Part shown: positions 49,100 to 56,190 of the stretch, one piece after another
How positions within the stretch are numbered: the stretch's first letter is position 1
Layout of the letters: each line of letters starts with the position of its first letter
Assembly (NCBI GenBank): GCA_964542455.1
Contig: CAZIUC010000020.1
Coordinates: 1 to 64,000, forward strand
Length of the DNA: 64,000 nucleotides
Source: PFJX01 sp964542455
Lineage (GTDB): Bacteria; Pseudomonadota; Gammaproteobacteria; Burkholderiales; Thiobacillaceae
Direction: 5' to 3'
The notes under the pieces: generated by a model
The model's database searches: none
What the model was told of the DNA's origin: nothing
The model's input: only the letters and a program-made list of their open reading frames with translations
Translations under genes and position numbers: made by a program

Positions 49100-49633
49100 A
49101 TGAAACGAGGCTTGGTCGCTCTCCTGCTGGCTGGCATGACCGCCCTGTCCTGCCTCGCCGCCGATCTGCCGCCGTTGACCCACGGCCTCACCCCGATGAT
49201 CGAGCCCAAGCCCGCGCCGGCGCTGCGCCTCGGCGACCTGGACGGCAAGATGCACGATCTGGCCGATCTCAAAGGCAAACTGGTCGTGGTCAACTTCTGG
49301 GCGACCTGGTGCCCGCCCTGCCGCCGCGAAATGCCCTCGCTGGAACGCCTCAGGCAACGCCTTCAGGCGCGCGGCCTGGCGGTGCTGGCGGTAGACGTGG
49401 GTGAGGATGCCGATACGGTATTTGCCTTCACCGGCCAACTGGAACCGGCGCCCGGTTTCCCCCTGTTGCTGGATCGCGACTCGCAGGCCATGCAACGCTG
49501 GAAGGTCAAAGGCTTGCCGACCACCTTTGTTGTCGACGCCGCCGGGAATGTGATCTACCGCGCCGTGGGCGGGCGCGAATTCGAGCACGACGCCGTCGTC
49601 AGCCAGTTGTTGCCGCACCTGCCCGTCCAGTAA
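49100..49633 (+). CDS. TlpA/ResA-type periplasmic thioredoxin
   Basis: A 177-aa exported thiol-disulfide protein. From ATG 49100 there is a signal peptide (GLVALLLAGMTALSCLAA), then a thioredoxin fold with the redox motif FWATWCPPCRREMPSL, and the cis-proline in KGLPTTFVVDAAGNVIYRAV. Such proteins reduce cytochrome c haem sites or other periplasmic disulfides. It ends the rightward sulfur cluster; a family K palindrome follows. Confidence 0.92.
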   Translation: MKRGLVALLLAGMTALSCLAADLPPLTHGLTPMIEPKPAPALRLGDLDGKMHDLADLKGKLVVVNFWATWCPPCRREMPSLERLRQRLQARGLAVLAVDVGEDADTVFAFTGQLEPAPGFPLLLDRDSQAMQRWKVKGLPTTFVVDAAGNVIYRAVGGREFEHDAVVSQLLPHLPVQ

Positions 49634-49696
49634 GCCCGGAGTGTCCAAGCCCTGAGTTTGCTGTTGCTACGCATGAAGGTGCCGGAGAGTGTGGCT

Positions 49697-49796
49697 TCCC
49701 CCTTTGGGAAAGGGGGATTGAGGGGGATTTCTCCACGGGTGGTGCGTGTGCGAGCCTCCGAAAATCCCCCCTAACCCCCCTTTAACAAAGGGGGGA
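49697..49796. repeat. Family K palindrome, intergenic copy
   Basis: Arms CCCCCTTTGGGAAAGGGGGA and CCCCCCTTTAACAAAGGGGG are inverted, about 40 bp apart. It lies between the TlpA gene and the SLC13-type transporter. Confidence 0.88.
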
Positions 49797-49869
49797 ACCT
49801 CGCCGGCGCTGTCTCTATCCGCCGGCGGTCTCTATAGTGCCGGGCATCACAACCGCGGGAATACCCATC

Positions 49870-51639
49870 ATGGTTTGGGAAGCCTGGCTCACGCTTGCTG
49901 TCGTCACACTGTGCATCGGCCTGTTGGCCAGCAACCGATACCCGCCCGATACGGTGATGCTGGGCGGCCTGACGCTGTTGCTGCTGGCCGGCGTGCTGAC
50001 CCCCGCCGAGGCGCTGGCGGGGCTGTCCAACGAGGGCATGGTGACGGTGGCGGTGCTCTATGTGGTGGTTTCCGGCTTGCAGGAAACCGGGGGCACGGCC
50101 TGGGTCTCGCAGTCGCTGCTGGGCAAGCCGCGTTCGGTGGCGCATGCGCAGATGCGTTTGATGGCGCCGGTTTCGTTTCTCAGCGCCTTTCTCAACAACA
50201 CCCCGGTGGTGGCCATGTTCATTCCGGCGGTGCAGGACTGGGCCAAGCGCCACGGCATCTCGGCATCCCACCTGATGCTGCCTTTGAGCTATGCCGCCAT
50301 CGCCGGCGGCACCTGCACTTTGATCGGCACCAGCACCAATCTGGTGGTCAACGGCCTGCTGGTCGGGCAGACCAAGGAGGCGAGCCTGGGCATGTTCGAC
50401 ATCGCCTGGGTGGGCGTGCCCACCTTGCTGCTGACCCTGCTCTTCACCGCCCTGTTCGGCCGCCGCCTGCTGCCGGAGCGGCATTCCATCCTCAGCCAAC
50501 TGGAGAATGCGCGCGAGTACACCGTGGAAATGCTGGTGGAGCCGCACAGCCCGCTGGAAGGCAAGACCATCGAGGAGGCGGGCCTGCGCCAGTTGCCCGG
50601 CATGTATCTGGTGGAAGTGGATCGCGATGGCCATCTGATGCCGGCGGTATCGCCACAGCAAACCTTGCGCGGCGGCGACCGGCTGCTGTTCGCCGGGGTG
50701 GTGGATTCGGTGCTCGACCTGCAGAAGATTCGTGGCCTCAAGCCCGCCACCGATCAGGTGTTCAAGCTGGGATCACCGCGCCACCAGCGTTGTCTGGTCG
50801 AAGCGGTCATCTCGGAAAGTTTTCCGCTGCTGGGAAAAAGCATCCGCGAGGGGCGTTTCCGCACGCTTTACCAGGCCGCCATCATCGCCGTGGCGCGCAA
50901 CGGCGAACGCATCAACCGCAAGATCGGCGACATCGTGCCGCGACCGGGCGACACGCTGTTGATGGAGACGCATCCCAGCTTTCTCGAACGCTATCGCAAT
51001 ACCCGCGATTTCCTCCTGATCAGCCGACTCGACAATTCCACCCCGCCGCGCCATGAACGCGCCTGGATCGCGGTGGCCATCATGGCCGGCATGGTGCTGC
51101 TCGCCACGCTGGGCTGGCTGAGCATGTTGCAGGCCTCCATGCTGGCGGCCGGATTGATGTTGTTGAGCCGCTGCACCTCCGCCTCGGCCGCGCGCCGTTC
51201 GATGGACTGGCAGGTGCTGCTGGTCATCGCCGCCGCGTTCGGCATCGGCATCGCGCTGGAGAAAACCGGCGCCGCCGGCATGCTCGCCGGCGGCCTGGTC
51301 GGCCTGGCCGGTGACAACCCCTGGGCCACGCTGGCGTTGATCTTCCTGGCCACTTCGCTGTTCACCAACCTGATCACCAACAACGCGGCCGCCGCCCTGA
51401 TGTTCCCCATCGCCCTGGCCGCCGCCGCGCGCCTGGATGTCAGCGTGCTGCCCTTCGCCATCGTCATCATGAAAGCCGCCTCGGCCAGCTTCGCCACCCC
51501 CATCGGCTACCAGACCAACCTGATGGTCATGGGACCGGGAGGCTACGCCTTCAGCGACTACCTGCGCATGGGCGTGCCGCTGACTTTCATGACCGGAATA
51601 TTGACCGTGCTGATCGCGCCACTGGTGTGGCCGTTCTGA
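49870..51639 (+). CDS. SLC13/DASS-family transporter with two RCK_C domains
   Basis: A 589-aa permease. N- and C-terminal halves each have hydrophobic helices, with the DASS-type motifs FLNNTPVVAMFIPA and NAAAALMFPIALAAA and the TSTNLVVNG and GYQTNLMVMGPG loops. Between the halves are two TrkA_C/RCK_C domains (about 205-290 and 300-385). This layout is the sulfur-starvation SAC1/YfbS-like group, which transports sulfate or other anions. It starts at ATG 49870; a GTG at 49837 is also in frame. Sulfate or a sulfur anion is the likely substrate, by context. Confidence 0.9.
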   Translation: MVWEAWLTLAVVTLCIGLLASNRYPPDTVMLGGLTLLLLAGVLTPAEALAGLSNEGMVTVAVLYVVVSGLQETGGTAWVSQSLLGKPRSVAHAQMRLMAPVSFLSAFLNNTPVVAMFIPAVQDWAKRHGISASHLMLPLSYAAIAGGTCTLIGTSTNLVVNGLLVGQTKEASLGMFDIAWVGVPTLLLTLLFTALFGRRLLPERHSILSQLENAREYTVEMLVEPHSPLEGKTIEEAGLRQLPGMYLVEVDRDGHLMPAVSPQQTLRGGDRLLFAGVVDSVLDLQKIRGLKPATDQVFKLGSPRHQRCLVEAVISESFPLLGKSIREGRFRTLYQAAIIAVARNGERINRKIGDIVPRPGDTLLMETHPSFLERYRNTRDFLLISRLDNSTPPRHERAWIAVAIMAGMVLLATLGWLSMLQASMLAAGLMLLSRCTSASAARRSMDWQVLLVIAAAFGIGIALEKTGAAGMLAGGLVGLAGDNPWATLALIFLATSLFTNLITNNAAAALMFPIALAAAARLDVSVLPFAIVIMKAASASFATPIGYQTNLMVMGPGGYAFSDYLRMGVPLTFMTGILTVLIAPLVWPF

Positions 51640-51652
51640 TTGGGAAAGCACG

Positions 51653-51750
51653 GCGTAGGCCAGGTTGGCGCACAGCGACTACCTGGCGATCGTCCCTCAA
51701 ATTGTGAGGTTAATCGTCAGGTAGCGATAAAGCCGCAACCTGACCTACGC
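51653..51750. repeat. Inverted repeat (family S), copy 2
   Basis: GCGTAGGCCAGGTTG (51653) and CAACCTGACCTACGC (ending 51750) are inverted at 14 of 15 positions, with an inner CGACTACCTGGCGAT / ATCGTCAGGTAGCG pair. The arm is shared with the element at 18864-18942. It lies between convergent genes. Confidence 0.75.
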
Positions 51751-51791
51751 AGGATTTCCATGTTCGGGGGCCTCCGATCAGCCATGGACGG

Positions 51792-52151
51792 TCAGGTCGC
51801 CTCGGGAGGCTTGGGCGGCTTCTTGCGGCGATTCCGGAAGGATTTCCGGCCCTCTCGCGGCTCCCCGCCCTCTCCGCCCTCTCCGGGGGGGTTGGGCCGA
51901 GGATGCGGGTTGGGCCGGGGGTTCGGTCTGGGGTTACCGTGCCCGGAAGGCGCGTTCGCGCGCTGACGCGAGCGTGGCGGCGCGCCATCCGAGCGTGGTT
52001 GTTGCGGCGCGCCATCCGCGCGATTTCCAGGTGCCAACGAGATTTCCAGCTCGTGGAGTTCATCCCATTCGGTCTCGGTGCGCAGCCGGTCGGGGATGGC
52101 CAGAAGCTCTTGCAGGCGACGGCGGGGGGGGACAGGTAGTGGCTCATTCAT
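51792..52151 (-). CDS. Small basic protein with Pro/Asn/Arg-rich tail, unknown function
   Basis: From ATG 52151, 118-119 aa. The first ~45 residues are ordered (RRRLQELLAIPDRLRTETEW, DELHELEISLAPGNR); the rest is low complexity, with NPRPNPRPNP repeats and a Lys/Arg/Pro end (RNRRKKPPKPPE). It may bind nucleic acid. No family is recognised. An ORF of this sort with a disordered tail is plausible but not certain. Confidence 0.6.
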   Translation of the reverse strand: MNEPLPVPPRRRLQELLAIPDRLRTETEWDELHELEISLAPGNRADGAPQQPRSDGAPPRSRQRANAPSGHGNPRPNPRPNPHPRPNPPGEGGEGGEPREGRKSFRNRRKKPPKPPEAT

Positions 52152-52187
52152 GGCGGCATTATCCCATTCCAAGGCGGTAACGGCCGA

Positions 52188-52769
52188 TCAAGGCGTTTCG
52201 TTTTTCTTTGATTCTGACGCAAAACCCAGGGCACGCCAGCCGGCGATGCCCAATTTCTTCAGGGTTTCGATATTGCGGCCGTAGATCGCCTCGGCATCGG
52301 GATACGTTTCCACGGCGCGCGCGATGCTGTCTTCGCGGATCAGATGCAGGGTCGGGAACGGCGAGCGATTGGTGTAGTTGCTGATGTCATCCGGCTCGGT
52401 ATCGGCGAACTGAAATGCCGGGTGGAAGCTGGCGACCTGGAGGACGCCCTCCAGCCCGTGCTCTTCCACCGCCGCTTCGGCGATGATCGTGAAGTCGTTG
52501 AAATCCTCGAAATCCGCCAGCAGGGTCGGATGGATCAACAAAGTAGTGTCGATTTCCGCCGGGTCGGTCGCCGCCAACAAATCCAGCTCGCGATCCAGAT
52601 CTTCGAGAAAGCCGTCGAGGTGGGTGGCCTCGCTGACCACGAAACGCACCTGATCCTTCACGTAGACCGATTTGGCGAAGGGGCACAGATTCAGCCCGAT
52701 CACCGCCTTTTCCAGCCATTGCCGCGTGGCGGCGAGCACTTCATCCTTGTTCACTGCTTCCTGAGTCAT
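52188..52769 (-). CDS. DUF1415-family protein
   Basis: A 193-aa cytoplasmic protein matching the DUF1415 family: NLCPFAKSVYVKDQVRFVVS, TTLLIHPTLLADFEDFNDF, QVASFHPAFQFADTEPDDIS and NYTNRSPFPTLHLIREDSI are the conserved blocks. Function unknown. The gene precedes the small basic protein gene and follows a family R repeat. Confidence 0.9.
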   Translation of the reverse strand: MTQEAVNKDEVLAATRQWLEKAVIGLNLCPFAKSVYVKDQVRFVVSEATHLDGFLEDLDRELDLLAATDPAEIDTTLLIHPTLLADFEDFNDFTIIAEAAVEEHGLEGVLQVASFHPAFQFADTEPDDISNYTNRSPFPTLHLIREDSIARAVETYPDAEAIYGRNIETLKKLGIAGWRALGFASESKKNETP

Positions 52770-52787
52770 GTTGCTTCCAGTAAAAAA

Positions 52788-52859
52788 TGTAGCGCAGGCT
52801 TCCAGCCTGCATCGTAGGGCTGATCAGAACAACGAAGCAGGCTGGAAGCCCGCGCTACA
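52788..52859. repeat. ~72-bp palindromic repeat (family R) overlapping the MOSC gene end
   Basis: TGTAGCGCAGGCTTCCAGCC and its inverse GGCTGGAAGCCCGCGCTACA flank a GGGCTGATCAGAAC centre. The right arm forms the last codons of the MOSC gene. Confidence 0.9.
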
Positions 52860-53384
52860 GAGCACCGCATCCCCCACCCCGATCCGGCCCCCGACCAGCA
52901 CCCGCGCGTTCACCCCGCCATGCCCACGCATCGCGTTATACCCGCCCGGGCCGAGAACTTCCTCCATGCGCGAACAGGGCGCGCAATGGCCCGTCACTTC
53001 CAGCACCACCTCGGCGCCGATCCGCAGCCGCAAAGGCCGGTCGCGGAACAGCGCGCGAGCGGCCATCAGGTTGAGGCCGGACACCACCAGATTGCGCCGC
53101 AACAGCGCCGGATCGACGCGCTCCCGACCCAGGAACGCCGCCACCACGGGCAGATGCTCGGCCTGGATCAGGGTGATCTGGCGGGCGCCGCCTTCCGGAC
53201 GAACCGGCGCGCGCCGCGCGGCGCGGTCACCCTCCAGGCCGCGTGCCGCGATCGCCAGGGCGGTGGCCACAGACAGCAGCGGCGCCCGACGCTCAGGTCG
53301 CAGAAAAACCTGTTCGACGCGGCCCGCGCGCGGGAAATGCCCCGTGAGATCGCGCATCGACGGCTTGTCGGCGTCAGGACTCAC
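52824..53384 (-). CDS. MOSC-domain protein
   Basis: A 186-aa protein of the MOSC (molybdenum cofactor sulfurase C-terminal) superfamily: ITLIQAEHLPVVAAFLG, RRNLVVSGLNLMAARALF and the Cys-containing GHCAPCSRMEEVLGPGGYNA are the typical blocks. MOSC proteins bind or deliver sulfur or handle N-hydroxylated compounds (YiiM-like). The last ~11 residues, CSAGFQPASLF, are read out of a palindromic repeat, so the native end was probably near VGDAVL. It overlaps the YkgJ-type gene by 11 bp. Confidence 0.88.
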   Translation of the reverse strand: MSPDADKPSMRDLTGHFPRAGRVEQVFLRPERRAPLLSVATALAIAARGLEGDRAARRAPVRPEGGARQITLIQAEHLPVVAAFLGRERVDPALLRRNLVVSGLNLMAARALFRDRPLRLRIGAEVVLEVTGHCAPCSRMEEVLGPGGYNAMRGHGGVNARVLVGGRIGVGDAVLCSAGFQPASLF

Positions 53385-53982
53385 GGCTGCCCATGCGCGC
53401 CGCCAGGCTCTCCCAGCGCATTTCCCGCAGGCTCTGCGCCAGGCGGTGCACCTCGCCGGTTTCCACCAGCCGGCGCCGCTCCAGCCCCTCCTTCACCCCA
53501 TGGTGGCGCAGCATCTCGCGCAGCGCCTCGTTCTTGCGCTTCACATCCGGGTTGAGCACATCGCCACGCCGGGTGTGAAAGGCATCCTCGCCCGCTTCAC
53601 AGACCGTGGTGAAGACGTTGAACTGGCGGCAAGCCATCGGCCGCAGCGGGTGAATCGCGCAGGCATCATCGACCAGGAACGGGCAGGCGCCGAGGTCGCG
53701 ATGCCGGAGCAGTTGTTGCCGCACCCGTTCGCGAATTTCCCCCTCCAGCTTCTCCACGGCAAACCAGGTGATGCCCATCAATTCCAGCGGATAGACCGGG
53801 ATGTCCGTATGGCTGCGGCAACAACTCGCGCACCCCCGCGCGCAGGCCAGCTTGCGGCCATCGGCCTTGATCGCGGCGGCCACACCCTGATTGGTGATGA
53901 ACTGGATTTCAAGCAGCAAAGCCAGCCAGGGCAGGCGTTTTTCGTCGTCGGGAAAGCGCGGGCGCGCGGGTTTGCTGGACAT
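53374..53982 (-). CDS. YkgJ-family cysteine-cluster protein
   Basis: From ATG 53982, 202 aa. The zinc/iron-cluster-like cysteines are ACARGCASCCRS, CPFLVDDACAIHPLRPMACR and the QFNVFTTVC region, the YkgJ/UPF0153 pattern. Function is unknown; a metal or Fe-S site is likely. The protein has no signal peptide. It follows the CapK-like gene. Confidence 0.88.
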   Translation of the reverse strand: MSSKPARPRFPDDEKRLPWLALLLEIQFITNQGVAAAIKADGRKLACARGCASCCRSHTDIPVYPLELMGITWFAVEKLEGEIRERVRQQLLRHRDLGACPFLVDDACAIHPLRPMACRQFNVFTTVCEAGEDAFHTRRGDVLNPDVKRKNEALREMLRHHGVKEGLERRRLVETGEVHRLAQSLREMRWESLAARMGSRES

Positions 53983-54065
53983 GCGAGGGAAGGGATATGA
54001 ACCAGTGGGGAGAATAGCAGGATGGCACGTCGTTTGACTGAGCCCACCACGCGGCAACCCGCCCG

Positions 54066-55367
54066 CTACTTCAAACCAATCACGAAGCGATGCTTACCGG
54101 AGACGGTGCGCGGAATCTCGTCGAGGTAGTTCACTTCCAGGCGCATTTCGGCGTCCACGTCGCGGCGCAGGCGGTCGCGCAGGTCGGACACGGTCTCGGC
54201 GCTCAGCGGCGCGGCGGCGACCAGGTTGAGGGTGAGGCGGTCGATCTCGGCCTGCGCCCACTGGTATTGCCTGATCTGGGTCATGCCGTAGAGGAGGCGG
54301 TTGAAATAGGCGGGGTGGAAGGTGGCGCCGGCGCGGGTGCGGATCAGATCGTTCTTGCGGCATAGGCCCATTTCCATCAGCGGGAACGGCGAGCCGCAGG
54401 GGCAGTCGCCTTCGAGCAGACGGCCGGAGTCGCCGACATCGTAGCGGATGAAGGGCATCAGGCGGTTGGTGAGCGAGGTGACCAGAAAGCGGGCCTCACC
54501 TTCACTTTCCATATCCACGGATTCGAGATGCACCAGGTCGGCGAAGACGTGCATGTGACCATGCCGGCATTCCCAGGCGATGTTCGGCACCTCGCGGCAG
54601 CCGTATTGGTTGAACACCTTGCAGCCGAAGGCTTCTTGCATCAGTTCGCGCTGGCTGTCGGCGAGCATTTCGGCGGTGGAGTAGACGCCGATCAGGCTGG
54701 CCGGCATGGGCAGGTGGTTGGCGAGGAGGTAGCGGGCGAGTTCGCTCATGGCGGAGGCGTAGCCGTAGAGCAGGGTCGGCCGCCAGGTCTGGATCGCGCG
54801 CGCCCATTCGTTCAGTTTCGCTTCGCTGTATTCGACGGCGGCGATGGTTTTCTCGGCGGATATGAAGTCACCCAAATGAGCGCTCCAGCCGTCGCCGAAT
54901 ACCCCGCCCTTGGCGGTGTCGTGGCGCGCGCCCCAGAAGTACATCACCTTCTGCCCCGGCCGCCAGCCGGACATCATGAAGCCGCGCATCATGCCGGCGC
55001 GCATCAACTCGTGTTTGGCCTCGTCGTACCAGAACGCCAGCGGTTTGCCGGTGGAGCCGCCGGTGTGGCCGAGCTTGGCCTGGGCGCGGTCGGCGTCGCT
55101 GGAGAGCAGGTCGTCGAGGCGGCTGGCGACGGCTTCCTTGGTGAGGATGGGGAGGTCATGGAATGCGGCGCCATCAAGGCCGGAGAAATTCTCCCGGTAA
55201 TAGGGCACGTTGTTGCCGGCGTGGGCGACGATGTCCGCGAGGTCGCGCCGCTGCTTCTCCAGCACAGCTTCCCGGCTCAAGGCCTGGTTGCGCAGGAGTT
55301 GGTCGAGCTGGGCGTAACGAACGGGATGGCGGCGACGGTGCAGCCAGTGGCGGAGCGCGGGAATCAT
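54066..55367 (-). CDS. CapK/PaaK-like adenylate-forming enzyme
   Basis: A 433-aa member of the phenylacetate-CoA ligase-like ANL group often annotated CapK in polysaccharide loci. ATP-binding loop: KLGHTGGSTGKPLAFWY; core motif FNQYGCREVPNIAWEC; RYDVGDSGRLL; C-terminal hinge with the catalytic-type Lys in RTVSGKHRFVIGLK. Substrate is not known: an acyl or amino acid activated for transfer to a sugar or lipid is possible. A TPP enzyme and a glycosyltransferase-like gene are nearby on the same strand. Confidence 0.88.
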   Translation of the reverse strand: MIPALRHWLHRRRHPVRYAQLDQLLRNQALSREAVLEKQRRDLADIVAHAGNNVPYYRENFSGLDGAAFHDLPILTKEAVASRLDDLLSSDADRAQAKLGHTGGSTGKPLAFWYDEAKHELMRAGMMRGFMMSGWRPGQKVMYFWGARHDTAKGGVFGDGWSAHLGDFISAEKTIAAVEYSEAKLNEWARAIQTWRPTLLYGYASAMSELARYLLANHLPMPASLIGVYSTAEMLADSQRELMQEAFGCKVFNQYGCREVPNIAWECRHGHMHVFADLVHLESVDMESEGEARFLVTSLTNRLMPFIRYDVGDSGRLLEGDCPCGSPFPLMEMGLCRKNDLIRTRAGATFHPAYFNRLLYGMTQIRQYQWAQAEIDRLTLNLVAAAPLSAETVSDLRDRLRRDVDAEMRLEVNYLDEIPRTVSGKHRFVIGLK

Positions 55368-55371
55368 GCTT

Positions 55372-55755
55372 TCACAGCAACATCACCTTCGCCGGCGTTC
55401 CGGCGCGTTGTTTCAATCGCGTGTCAAATGTGGCGAATGCTTCCGCTGTGTGCCCGGAGGCCAGATGCAGGGCATCGGCAAAATCCATTCCGGCCTCATA
55501 GCGGGCCAATGCCTCGGTGACAACGGCGGCGTCTTCCAGGGTGATCTGGGGCAGGCCGAGGAGTTTGCGGAATGCCGCCAGGATGACCGGCGGCGAAAGT
55601 TGGTAGCTGTAGCGCAACACCCATTCCGTCTCCAGCAGCACCGTCTTGGCTATCAGGATGTTCTCGCATCGAAACAAGTCGGCCGCTCGTTCCGTCTGAC
55701 CCGGATCGTCCCCGGTCAGCAAACGCACGAGCACATTGGTATCAATCGCGATCAT
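55372..55755 (-). CDS. vapC: VapC-type PIN-domain toxin
   Basis: A 127-aa PIN-domain ribonuclease from ATG 55755. The acidic residues are MIAIDTNVLVRLLTGDD, a central Glu in ETEWVLRYSY and the C-terminal ADALHLASGHTAEAFATFD. Such toxins cut tRNA or rRNA until bound by their antitoxin. It overlaps the antitoxin gene by 14 bp, a typical toxin-antitoxin arrangement. Confidence 0.93.
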   Translation of the reverse strand: MIAIDTNVLVRLLTGDDPGQTERAADLFRCENILIAKTVLLETEWVLRYSYQLSPPVILAAFRKLLGLPQITLEDAAVVTEALARYEAGMDFADALHLASGHTAEAFATFDTRLKQRAGTPAKVMLL

Positions 55756-56014
55756 GCTGGGCCTGGATACTGGCGGCGATGGCAGCGGCGATGGCGGCAT
55801 CCATCTCTTCGACTGTCTTCGCGGGGCCGCTGTAGCCAAGGCAGCCGACGACATCCTCCAGCCGGGTGGCGGGATTGGATTTGATGGGTCGCAACAGGAT
55901 GCCGTCGGCCGCATCCTCGACGCTGAATTCGACGCCGGGCTCCCAGTGGTGGGCGGCGCGGATGGATTTGGGCAGGATCACTTGCCCCTTGCTGGACAAC
56001 CGGGTCGTCTCCAT
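55742..56014 (-). CDS. vapB: AbrB/SpoVT-type antitoxin VapB
   Basis: A 90-aa antitoxin from ATG 56014. The N terminus METTRLSSKGQVILPKSIRA is the swapped-hairpin AbrB DNA-binding fold; the C-terminal part binds the toxin. It pairs with the following PIN-domain gene and probably represses their shared promoter. The pair is located between the glycosyltransferase-like gene and the CapK-like gene. Confidence 0.93.
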   Translation of the reverse strand: METTRLSSKGQVILPKSIRAAHHWEPGVEFSVEDAADGILLRPIKSNPATRLEDVVGCLGYSGPAKTVEEMDAAIAAAIAASIQAQHDRD

Positions 56015-56119
56015 TTCACACCCCACAACGTAAGATCAAGGTAAGACAGGTTAGCAGCCCGTTGTGGTTTCTCGCAATCGGCTTCGCTTGGTGCGCGCGG
56101 CGCACCCTACGGGGTTGCT

Positions 56120-56190
56120 TGTAGCGCCGGCTTCCAGCCGGCTTCGTACCTCTAATTAGACGAACGAGCCGGCTGGAAGCCGGCGCTACA
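56120..56190. repeat. ~71-bp palindromic repeat (family R) supplying a stop codon
   Basis: TGTAGCGCCGGCTTCCAGCC and GGCTGGAAGCCGGCGCTACA flank TACCTCTAATTAGACGAACG. On the minus strand the GTAGCGCC end provides the TAG stop of the glycosyltransferase-like gene (56188-56186). Confidence 0.88.
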
